From positions 1 to 10,457 of the forward strand of contig CAZYXZ010000093.1 in NCBI GenBank assembly GCA_964651395.1: DNA of 10,457 nucleotides, given 5' to 3'. Both the position numbers and the translations under genes were made by a program. Below, piece by piece: positions 1 through 6,125 of the stretch. The DNA comes from CAZYXZ01 sp964651395 (GTDB lineage Bacteria > Actinomycetota > Actinomycetes > BP-191). Each line of letters opens with the position of its first letter. The first letter of the stretch is position 1. The notes below the pieces were generated by a model. That model was not told the DNA's origin, did not search any database, and saw only the letters and a list, made by a program, of their open reading frames with translations.

Positions 1-640
1 ACCACGTCGCGTACGTCGAGAACTTGTAGCCCTTGGTGTAGTCGAACTTCTCGACGGCGCGGATCAGTCCGAGGTTGCCCTCCTGGATCAGGTCCAGGAA
101 GAGCATGCCGCGGCCGACGTAGCGCTTGGCGATGGAGACGACGAGTCGCAGGTTGGCCTCGACCAGCTTGCGCTTGGCCAGCTGGCCGTCGCGCTCGATC
201 GCCTCGAGGTCGCGGGTCAGCTTCTCGGAGCGCCGTCCGGACTTGGCCAGCTTCTCGGACGCGAACAGACCGGCCTCGATGCGCTTGGCGAGGTCGACCT
301 CCTCCTCGGCCGTGAGCAGCGGGACCTTGCCGATCTCCTTGAGGTACATGCGGACCGGGTCGTTGGTCGGCGCCTTGAGCGCGAGCTCCTCCTCACGCTT
401 GAGCGCGGCCGCGCGACCCGGCGAGAACTCGTCCTCCTCGTCCTCGCTCGGCTCGACGATCTCGATGCCCTCGTCGTTGAAGACCTGGAGCACGGCGTCC
501 ATCGACTCCGGCGGCAGCTCGGCCTGGACCAGGGCGACGCCGATCTCCTCGGACGTGAGGAAGCCCTGTTCCTTGCCCCTCGTGATGAGGTCCTTGACCT
601 CGTCGATCTGGGCTTCCTTGGGCAGCGCGGTGGGACTCAA
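1..640 (-). CDS. rpoD: Primary RNA polymerase sigma factor (sigma-70 family), N-terminal part, cut by window edge
   Basis: This is the housekeeping sigma factor that directs RNA polymerase to -35/-10 promoters. The 213 visible codons hold region 1.1 (about residues 8-60, with RGKEQGFLTSEEI), a short acidic linker (EPSEDEEDEF), region 1.2 (DPVRMYLKEIGKVPLLTAEEE), the actinobacterial insert (RIEAGLFASEKLAKS) and region 2 core and -10 recognition (LVEANLRLVVSIAKRY, GMLFLDLIQEGNLGL, KFDYTKGYKFSTYATW). The sequence leaves the window inside region 2.3, so regions 2.4 to 4 lie to the left. I chose the TTG at 640 because AAGGA sits 6 nt upstream. An in-frame ATG at 676 overlaps the dnaG stop as ATGA and would add 12 residues. 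The gene directly follows dnaG on the same strand and is probably co-transcribed with it from the promoter at 2623-2650. Family assignment is very secure; the start is not. Confidence 0.95.
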   Translation of the reverse strand, partial: MSPTALPKEAQIDEVKDLITRGKEQGFLTSEEIGVALVQAELPPESMDAVLQVFNDEGIEIVEPSEDEEDEFSPGRAAALKREEELALKAPTNDPVRMYLKEIGKVPLLTAEEEVDLAKRIEAGLFASEKLAKSGRRSEKLTRDLEAIERDGQLAKRKLVEANLRLVVSIAKRYVGRGMLFLDLIQEGNLGLIRAVEKFDYTKGYKFSTYATW

Positions 641-651
641 TGAACTTCCTT
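638..651 (-). promoter_or_regulatory. Ribosome-binding site and TTG start of rpoD
   Basis: The minus strand reads AAGGAAGTTCATTG. AAGGA lies 6 nt before the TTG, a good Shine-Dalgarno spacing. The competing ATG at 676-674 has no purine-rich sequence ahead of it and would depend on ribosomes terminating dnaG. This decides the start in favour of TTG, with moderate certainty. Confidence 0.5.
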
Positions 652-672
652 CGTGTCGGCTGGCGGTCGGGC

Positions 673-2559
673 TCATGAGCCCAACACGCCGAGGGCGTGC
701 TCCCGGAGTGCGCGGGCGCGCGCCTCCATGGCGATCAGTTCGGCGAAGAGCCGGTTGTACTCGGCCTCTTCCACAGGGTTCAACCGCTGGAGGCGGCCTT
801 TCAGTTCCATGATTCGGCGCGTGAGCCCTACCTCCTGTAGCCGGGCCACCACCGCGGCAGCGTGCCCCGCCTCGTCGGTCTGCTCGGTCTTGAGCCGCTC
901 AACCGCCAGCTCGGTGACCAGGGAGCGGATGTCGTCGTCCCCCGCGGCGTCGCGTACGGCGGCCACGAAGGGCGCGACGCCGCCCGGGAGGATGCCGCCC
1001 GGACCACCCGCGGCGTCGACCGCCGCACGCACGGCCACATAGGCCGGCGTGCGGATCGCGTCGTGCTCGAGCGCCTCCCAGGACTCCCCCACCACCGAGG
1101 GCAGCTGGAGGACGGCCTTGAGCGCCTCGCGCTCGACCTGGGCGGTCGTGTCGTCCGGGATGCCCGCCGTCGCGGTGCCGGGCAGCGCCGCCTGGCCGGG
1201 CAGGACGGTCACCGGGCGCGCGCTGCTCGGCTTCGCGCCGACCTCGCCGACCCGGCGTACGACGGCCTCGACCTCCATGCCGAGCCAGCCGGCGAGCCGG
1301 CGCGCGTACTCCGGGCGCAGTGCGCGGTCGCGGATGCCGGCCACGACCGGTGCGGCGGCGTGCAGGGCCTGTACGCGACCCTCCGCCGACTCGAGGTCGT
1401 ACCGCGAGAGCACGTTGCGCAGGTAGAACTCGAACAACGGCACGCGGCTGGCCACCAGGTCACGGACCGCCGTGTCGCCCTTGGCCAGACGCAGCTCGCA
1501 GGGGTCGCGGCCGTCGGCCTCGACGGCGACGAAGGTCTGCGTGACGAACCGCTGGTCCTCCTCGAAGACTTTGATCGCCGCCTTCTGCCCGGCACTGTCG
1601 CCGTCGAAGGTGAAGATCACCTCGCCGCGGAACTCGTCCTGGTCCATGAGCAGCCGGCGCAGCACCTGGATGTGGTCGGTGGTCAGGCTCGTGCCGCAGG
1701 TCGCGACCGCGGTGGGCACCCCGGCCAGGTGGCAGGCCATGACGTCGGTGTAGCCCTCGACGACGACCGCCTGCGACCGCCGGCCGATCTCGACGCGGGC
1801 CTTGTCGAGGCCGTAGAGCACATGGCTCTTCTTGTAGAGCGGCGTCTCCGGCGTGTTGAGGTACTTGGGGCCCTGGTCGGCCTCCGCGAGCTTGCGGGCG
1901 CCGAAGCCGATGGGCTCGCCGGTGTTGCTGCGGATCGGGAACATGAGCCGGTTGCGGAACCGGTCGATGACGCCGCGCTGGCTCTGGCTGACCAGGCCGG
2001 CGGCGAGCAGCTCCTCGCGGCTGAAGCCCTTGGCGGTGAGGTGCTTCGTGAGCTGGTCCCACGAGTCGGGGCTGTAGCCGACGTCGTACGTCGACGCGGC
2101 CACCGCGTCGAAGCCGCGCTCGGTGAGGAACTGCCGGCCGGCCTTGCCGGCCGGGTCCTCGGCCAGGCGCTCGGCGAAGAACGCGACGGCAGCCTTGTTC
2201 GCCTCGACCAGCCGTGTGCGCTGCTCGCTCGACGCCCGCGGCGCGGCCCCGCCCTGCTCGTACTTCACCTCGATGCCCGCACGCTGCGCGAGCTTCTCGA
2301 CCGACTCGGCGAAGGAGAGGTGCTCGACCTTCATCACGAAGCTCAACGTGTCGCCGCCCTCGCCACAGCCGAAGCAGTGGTAGAGGCCGCGGGCCGGCGT
2401 GACATGGAAGGAGGGGCTCTTCTCGTCGTGGAAGGGGCAGAGGCCCTTGAGCTCGCCGCCGCCGGCGCTGCGCAGCTGGAGGTACTCGCCGACCACCGAC
2501 TCGATCGGGCAGAGCTCGCGCACCCGCGCGATCACCTCGTCCGCGATCCGGCCGGCCAC
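673..2559 (-). CDS. dnaG: DNA primase DnaG
   Basis: Cytoplasmic primase that makes RNA primers at the replication fork. At 628 residues it has normal family length. The N-terminal CHC2 zinc domain shows C41, H44, C62 and C65 (LCPFHDEKS...LYHCFGCGEGGD). The RNA polymerase domain carries GFGARKL and PKYLNTPETPL (about 220-240). The Toprim catalytic acids are E268 (VVVEGYTDVM) and D319/D321 (FTFDGDSAG). The helical C-terminus (NPVEEAEYNRLFAELIAME) fits the DnaB-binding region. I chose GTG 2559 because GGAG stands 6 nt upstream and the protein then begins MAGRIADE, as actinobacterial DnaG usually does. GTG 2574 is an alternative but lacks a ribosome-binding site and would include a rare CTA codon. 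The stop overlaps an in-frame ATG of rpoD (ATGA), suggesting coupling. Transcription probably starts near 2617. Confidence 0.97.
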   Translation of the reverse strand: MAGRIADEVIARVRELCPIESVVGEYLQLRSAGGGELKGLCPFHDEKSPSFHVTPARGLYHCFGCGEGGDTLSFVMKVEHLSFAESVEKLAQRAGIEVKYEQGGAAPRASSEQRTRLVEANKAAVAFFAERLAEDPAGKAGRQFLTERGFDAVAASTYDVGYSPDSWDQLTKHLTAKGFSREELLAAGLVSQSQRGVIDRFRNRLMFPIRSNTGEPIGFGARKLAEADQGPKYLNTPETPLYKKSHVLYGLDKARVEIGRRSQAVVVEGYTDVMACHLAGVPTAVATCGTSLTTDHIQVLRRLLMDQDEFRGEVIFTFDGDSAGQKAAIKVFEEDQRFVTQTFVAVEADGRDPCELRLAKGDTAVRDLVASRVPLFEFYLRNVLSRYDLESAEGRVQALHAAAPVVAGIRDRALRPEYARRLAGWLGMEVEAVVRRVGEVGAKPSSARPVTVLPGQAALPGTATAGIPDDTTAQVEREALKAVLQLPSVVGESWEALEHDAIRTPAYVAVRAAVDAAGGPGGILPGGVAPFVAAVRDAAGDDDIRSLVTELAVERLKTEQTDEAGHAAAVVARLQEVGLTRRIMELKGRLQRLNPVEEAEYNRLFAELIAMEARARALREHALGVLGS

Positions 2560-2589
2560 TAGCCGCTCCACCACGTGCTCAGGACATGC

Positions 2590-2618
2590 GAAACCCTCAC
2601 TCGGCGGAGCGGGGTTTC
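2590..2618 (-). other. Stem-loop at the predicted 5' end of the dnaG-rpoD mRNA
   Basis: On the minus strand GAAACCC (2618-2612) pairs perfectly with GGGTTTC (2596-2590). The inner CGCT can also pair with AGTG (one G-U, one bulged A), leaving a six-base CCGCCG loop. The predicted transcription start at 2616-2618 falls on the first bases of the stem, so the RNA would begin with this hairpin. No U-tract follows, so it is unlikely to be an intrinsic terminator. A role in mRNA stability is inference. Confidence 0.4.
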
Positions 2619-2622
2619 TATA

Positions 2623-2650
2623 ATTGTAATCAGGGCTTGCGGGCTGTCAA
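2623..2650 (-). promoter_or_regulatory. Sigma-A type promoter for dnaG-rpoD
   Basis: The minus strand carries a perfect -35 TTGACA (2650-2645), a 16-bp spacer and a -10 TACAAT (2628-2623, one mismatch to TATAAT). The -10 lies in a locally AT-rich patch that stands out in this GC-rich window. A start near 2617 gives a 5' leader of about 58 nt to the GTG at 2559. It lies in the only sizeable gap among the leftward genes, so dnaG-rpoD likely forms its own transcription unit. The sigma factor encoded in this operon probably recognises it, giving autoregulation (inference). Confidence 0.7.
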
Positions 2651-2657
2651 GACCGCG

Positions 2658-2670
2658 GCGGCGAAGCCGC
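2658..2670 (-). terminator. Weak hairpin directly after the dgt-like stop codon
   Basis: The minus strand reads GCGGC-TTC-GCCGC immediately after the TGA at 2673-2671: a five-base-pair GC stem with a three-base loop. No T-run follows. It could help terminate transcription of the upstream genes before the dnaG promoter, but the stem is short and the evidence is positional only. Confidence 0.2.
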
Positions 2671-3757
2671 TCATGAGCGTGGCGTCACTCCCACGCCGTG
2701 TGGGAGGCGCGCGGGGTCCCAGCCGAGCACGGCCACCGCGGTGTCGCAGGCGAACCGGTCGGTCATCCCGCCCACGTAGGTGACGGCGGCCCGCACGGCC
2801 TCCTCGGTCCCGCCGTTGGCCTCGGCGTAGTGCTCGACCAGGGCGCGGAGCACCGCGATCACCGCGCTGGCCTGGGCGACCGACGCCGGGCGCAGGTAGA
2901 TGTGCTCGTAGTTGCACGCGCGGAACGCGGCGAGCGCCTCGGCGAGCTCGGCCGGCAGCCCCACCCGGCCGGTGGAGGTGATGCCGTCCACGAGGCCGCG
3001 GATGAACACCCCCAGCTGGTCGCCACGGGCGGTGCCGCACAGCTCGCGGACGACCTCGGGCAGCTGCACCGGCGTGACGACCCGCGCGCGGACGGCGTCC
3101 TCGAAGTCGTGGCAGACGTAGGCGATGCGGTCGGCCCAGCTGACCACCTCCGCCTCGGGTGTGCCGGGCGCGGGGCGCGACCACGAGTGGTTGCGGATCC
3201 CGTCGAGGGTCTCGGCGCAGAGGTTGAGCGGCGCGAGCACCACGTCGGCGCCCCAGACCGCGTGGTCGTAGCCCTCGGCGAGGTACGGCGACAGCGCGTC
3301 CTCGCTGGCGTGCCCGCCGGGACCGTGGCCGCAGTCGTGCCCGAGCGCGATGGCCTCGGCCAGCGCGACGTTGAGCCGGGCCGCCCGGGCCACGCTGGTG
3401 GCCACCTGCGCGACCTCGAGCGCATGGGTGAGCCGGGTGCGCTGGTGGTCGGCCGGGAAGACGAACACCTGCGTCTTGCCGGCCAGCCGCCGGAAGGCCG
3501 TCGTGCCGTGCAGGATCCGGTCGCGGTCGCGCTCGAAGCAGGTGCGCAACGGGTCGGGCGCTTCGGCGCGAGCGCGGTGGCCGGCACCGGCGGCCCGCGT
3601 CGCGCCGGCCGCGCTCCTCACGGGCCAGCGCGGCGACCGGGCCGACCCGGACGGCCGAGTCGGCATGCGCGTAGCGCAGCGCACCTTCGCCGTCGTGGCC
3701 GGCCATCGTGGCGGCCCAGCGCTCACCCCGCTCCGTCAGCGGCTCGGTCTGCGTCAT
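2671..3757 (-). CDS. dgt: HD-domain deoxynucleoside triphosphate triphosphohydrolase (dGTPase-like), apparent frameshift near the N-terminus
   Basis: Predicted cytoplasmic dNTPase that cleaves dNTPs to nucleoside and triphosphate. Metal-binding HD residues are visible: H in RLTHALEVAQ (codon 3426-3424), HDCGH (3339-3325) and D in SWADRIAYVCHD (3132-3130). Family motifs ERDRDRILHGTTAFRRLAGK and RNHSW are present. The catalytic part reads in one frame to the stop at 2671. The first ~55 codons read in another frame from ATG 3757 (MTQTEPLTERGERWAATMAG...VGPVAALAREERGRRDAG), with strong third-position GC and a GGGGAG upstream. The catalytic frame over that stretch is low-complexity R/A/P/S. One extra base around 3575-3605 would explain the break. 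The longest single-frame reading starts at ATG 3726 (351 aa). Sequencing error or true mutation are both possible. Function is confident for the family; substrate range is unknown. Confidence 0.85.
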
Positions 3758-3803
3758 GGGGCCAGTCTCCCCCACGGGTGCGACAGCCTGGCCGGGCCGG
3801 CGG

Positions 3804-5417
3804 TCAGTAGTGGGCCGGGCGCTCGTACGGGCTGAACCGCAGGCAGTCCTGTGGTGTGCCGAGGGGCGTCACGGCGTGCAGGTCGGTCAGCAGCACCGCC
3901 GACGAACCGGGACGCTCGATGATCTGCGTCGCCCGGCCGATCGCCCCGAACCGGCCGATGTAGCGGGCCCGGTCCTGGATCGGGTCCTTCGCGGCCGGGT
4001 GCGCGAAGAACAGCCAGATCCGGGACGCGCGCGCGACCCGTTCGAGGTTCTCCGCCTCCGTGCAGTCGGTCCGTCCGTGGCGCAGCAGGAACATCGCCTC
4101 GGCGCGCAGCCCCAGTCCCGGGCCGTAGAACTTCAGCGCCGTGCTGGCCGTCTCGTGGACGAGGAGCAGGTCGCCGGTTCGCCACTGCCGGCCGACCTCC
4201 TCGAGGACCGGCCGCGCCTCGTTGCGCGTCGTCGGCGCGCGCGCGACGGTCCGGAAGTCCGCGAAGGCCCGGTTCGCCGTCAACGCGACCGGCAGCACGA
4301 GCACGAGGGCGGGGACGGTCCGCAGCCACCGGCGCCACGCGTACGGCGAGCGCAGCGGCTGGAGCCCGTGTCGCGCGAAAAGGTCGAGGACGCCGACCAG
4401 CGACAGCAGCACCGTCGGCACCAGGAACAGACCCAGCCGGCCGCTGATCGGGTACCGGCTCATCGCGCAGGCGGCGATCGCCACGATCAGCGGCCCGACG
4501 AGCAGTGCTCCGGCCGGGCGGCGCCGCACCATCAGCAGGAGCAGCCCGACCCCGGCCAGCTGCAACCCCAGCGCCGGATGACCCAGCCCGGCCACCTCGG
4601 CGACCAGGCCCTCGGTGAGGTCACCGAACCAGGTCCACGCGCCTTCGCCGGTCAGCGGGTCGGGTGGGAACGTGAACCGCCAGAAACGCGTGAGCAGCGG
4701 GTTCTCCGCGATGCGCCGCAACGACACCGTGTACTCCAGGCCGAAGCTGCCGAGCCACAGCGCGCACCCGGTGAGCAGGTGGCGCAGCTGGATCCACTCC
4801 CGGCGTACGACCTGGGTCAGGACGAGCACCGCACTGGCCCCACCGAGCATGAACGCGGCGGGGTGTGAGAACCACACGACCGCGGCCCCGACCGCAGCCC
4901 ACTGCAGCGCGCGTCGGAGGGTGATCGGCTCGTCCAGCAGCCGCACCGACGCGAGCAGGACGAGCAGCGCGACCAGCACGTCGAGGGAGTACTGCTTCGC
5001 CTCGGCGCTGTAGTAGATGACCGGGCCGCAGATGCTGAACAGCGCCATCGCCACAGCTGCCGCCCAGGCTGAGAGCAGGCGGCGTGCGAGCAGGTAGAAC
5101 AGCGGCAGCGCGGCCAGCCCGGCGATCAGCGGGACGAGCCGGAGGGCGTACTCGCTGGTCCCGAACAGGGACACGCTCGCGCGCTGGAGCATGAGGAAGC
5201 CGATCGGCGCGCCCTGGTTGAGCGCGAGCGGCCGGGTCAGCCCGGCGAAGCCCCGCGTGACGATGTTGAGGCTGAGCGACATCTCGTCGAGCCAGAGCGA
5301 GCGCCGGAAGAGGAACTGCTGCAGCCGCACGACGGCGCCCACCACGATGCAGAGCCAGCCGACGCCCTCCCAGGACGCGAGCCGCCGTTCCCAGGGCGGC
5401 GTGAAGAGCGTGCTCAG
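3804..5417 (-). CDS. Multi-pass membrane glycosyltransferase, GT-C fold (PMT/ArnT-like)
   Basis: Probable integral membrane enzyme that transfers a sugar from a polyprenyl-phosphate donor on the outer face of the membrane. The acidic DE pair of the first extracytoplasmic loop is in RRSLWLDEMSLSLN, followed by the NQGAPIGFLML and YYSAEAKQYSLDVL motifs typical of the family. About 10-11 hydrophobic helices follow, then a soluble C-terminal segment of about 150 residues (ANRAFADF to the end). The first canonical start, GTG 5345, gives 513 residues but cuts the first helix in half and has no ribosome-binding site. The coding sequence continues 24 codons upstream to CTG 5417 (LSTLFTPPWERRLASWEGVGW), completing that helix, and no ATG, GTG or TTG exists in any frame between. 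I therefore give the longer form. It follows the YdcF-like gene by about 48 nt, and dgt follows by 46 nt. Acceptor and sugar cannot be told. Confidence 0.85.
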   Translation of the reverse strand: MSTLFTPPWERRLASWEGVGWLCIVVGAVVRLQQFLFRRSLWLDEMSLSLNIVTRGFAGLTRPLALNQGAPIGFLMLQRASVSLFGTSEYALRLVPLIAGLAALPLFYLLARRLLSAWAAAVAMALFSICGPVIYYSAEAKQYSLDVLVALLVLLASVRLLDEPITLRRALQWAAVGAAVVWFSHPAAFMLGGASAVLVLTQVVRREWIQLRHLLTGCALWLGSFGLEYTVSLRRIAENPLLTRFWRFTFPPDPLTGEGAWTWFGDLTEGLVAEVAGLGHPALGLQLAGVGLLLLMVRRRPAGALLVGPLIVAIAACAMSRYPISGRLGLFLVPTVLLSLVGVLDLFARHGLQPLRSPYAWRRWLRTVPALVLVLPVALTANRAFADFRTVARAPTTRNEARPVLEEVGRQWRTGDLLLVHETASTALKFYGPGLGLRAEAMFLLRHGRTDCTEAENLERVARASRIWLFFAHPAAKDPIQDRARYIGRFGAIGRATQIIERPGSSAVLLTDLHAVTPLGTPQDCLRFSPYERPAHY

Positions 5418-5428
5418 CTGGTCCCCCC
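5415..5428 (-). promoter_or_regulatory. Candidate ribosome-binding site and CTG start of the glycosyltransferase
   Basis: The minus strand reads GGGGGG, five bases (ACCAG), then CTG AGC. The CTG is in frame with the glycosyltransferase, and an in-frame TGA lies eight codons upstream at 5441-5439. The G-run is only a moderate Shine-Dalgarno match. It is preferred because the canonical GTG at 5345 has none. Confidence 0.4.
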
Positions 5429-5465
5429 GGTCGTGGCGTCAGACGGGAGTGTACGGACGAGTGGC

Positions 5466-6125
5466 TCAGACGGCGGGTGGGGTGCGGCGTTCCGGACCCT
5501 TGCCGAAGACCTTGTAGTACAGGTACGCGCTGGCCTCGCGCAGGACGTAGCGGACCTGCGTGCCGCGCTCGGCCACGGCCGGACCGGTCCGGGCGGGCGA
5601 CGTTGTGGCGTCCAGCCCGGCGTCGTGCGCGATGGTGCGCGACCGGAGGCTGTGCCAGGGGTCGGTGACCAGGACGACGTGCACCTGGTTGCGCGGGACG
5701 AGCAGCTCGGCCGCCGCCTGCAGGCTGGTGACCGTGTCGTCGCCGGTGCCCACCTCGTCGAGCGCGTCCGCCGGCACGTCGTGCGCGCGCAGGTAGCGCG
5801 CACCGGCCGCGGCCTCCGTGAAGACGTCCCCCGGTCGTCCGCCGCCCACCGTGACCACCCGTGGCGCGACGCCGTCGAGGAAGAGCTGCCGCGCGTGGTC
5901 CAGCCGGGCCTGGAAGACCTGGGACGGCCGGCCGTTGAACTGCGCCGCACCCAGCACCACGATCGCGTCGACCTTCCCGCGATGGTCCTCACGCGCGACC
6001 TTCCAGACTCGGAATGCGGTGAAGCCGAAGACGCCGACGGCGAGCACGACCACCGCGAGCGCGGTGAGCGTCAGCCTGCGCAGCCAGCGCCCCAGCAGCG
6101 AGCAACGGCGCGGTTCCTCACTCAG
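5466..6125 (-). CDS. YdcF/SanA-like DUF218 membrane-anchored protein
   Basis: Member of the DUF218 (YdcF/SanA/ElyC) family: one N-terminal membrane helix and a Rossmann-like domain whose biochemical role is unsettled; several members affect envelope integrity. Family motifs are clear: DAIVVLGAAQFNGRPSQVFQARLDHA, the glycine stretch VTVGGGRPGD followed by FTEAAAGARYL, and VLVTDPWHSLRSRTIAHDAG. The first canonical start is GTG 6053 (195 aa), which begins inside the hydrophobic helix. The frame stays coding-like for 24 more codons upstream to CTG 6125 (SEEPRRCSLLGRWLRRLTLT), supplying the basic flank expected before the anchor. That CTG overlaps the ppdK stop as CTGA, so translation may be coupled. 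It probably shares a transcript with ppdK and the glycosyltransferase. The family is confident, the start is not. Confidence 0.85.
   Translation of the reverse strand: MSEEPRRCSLLGRWLRRLTLTALAVVVLAVGVFGFTAFRVWKVAREDHRGKVDAIVVLGAAQFNGRPSQVFQARLDHARQLFLDGVAPRVVTVGGGRPGDVFTEAAAGARYLRAHDVPADALDEVGTGDDTVTSLQAAAELLVPRNQVHVVLVTDPWHSLRSRTIAHDAGLDATTSPARTGPAVAERGTQVRYVLREASAYLYYKVFGKGPERRTPPAV

Noticed and set aside
862..2562. A 566-codon rightward open frame antisense to dnaG
   Set aside because: Same register effect. It ends exactly at the CTA codon (minus strand 2562-2560) just upstream of the chosen dnaG start, which also supports that start.
2619..2624. TATAAT on the plus strand as a rightward promoter
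   Set aside because: No -35 is placed upstream of it and no rightward gene follows. The hexamer arises from the complement of the leftward -10 region.
2630..3560. Downstream part of the frame that starts at 3775 on the minus strand
   Set aside because: After the first ~55 codons it becomes arginine- and proline-rich with no recognisable motif, while the HD domain reads in the neighbouring frame. Only its beginning is treated as coding, as the dgt N-terminus.
3760..3793. Inverted repeat GGCCAG...CTGGCC between the glycosyltransferase and dgt
   Set aside because: Six base pairs with a 22-base loop in GC-rich sequence is expected by chance, and no terminator or operator feature accompanies it.
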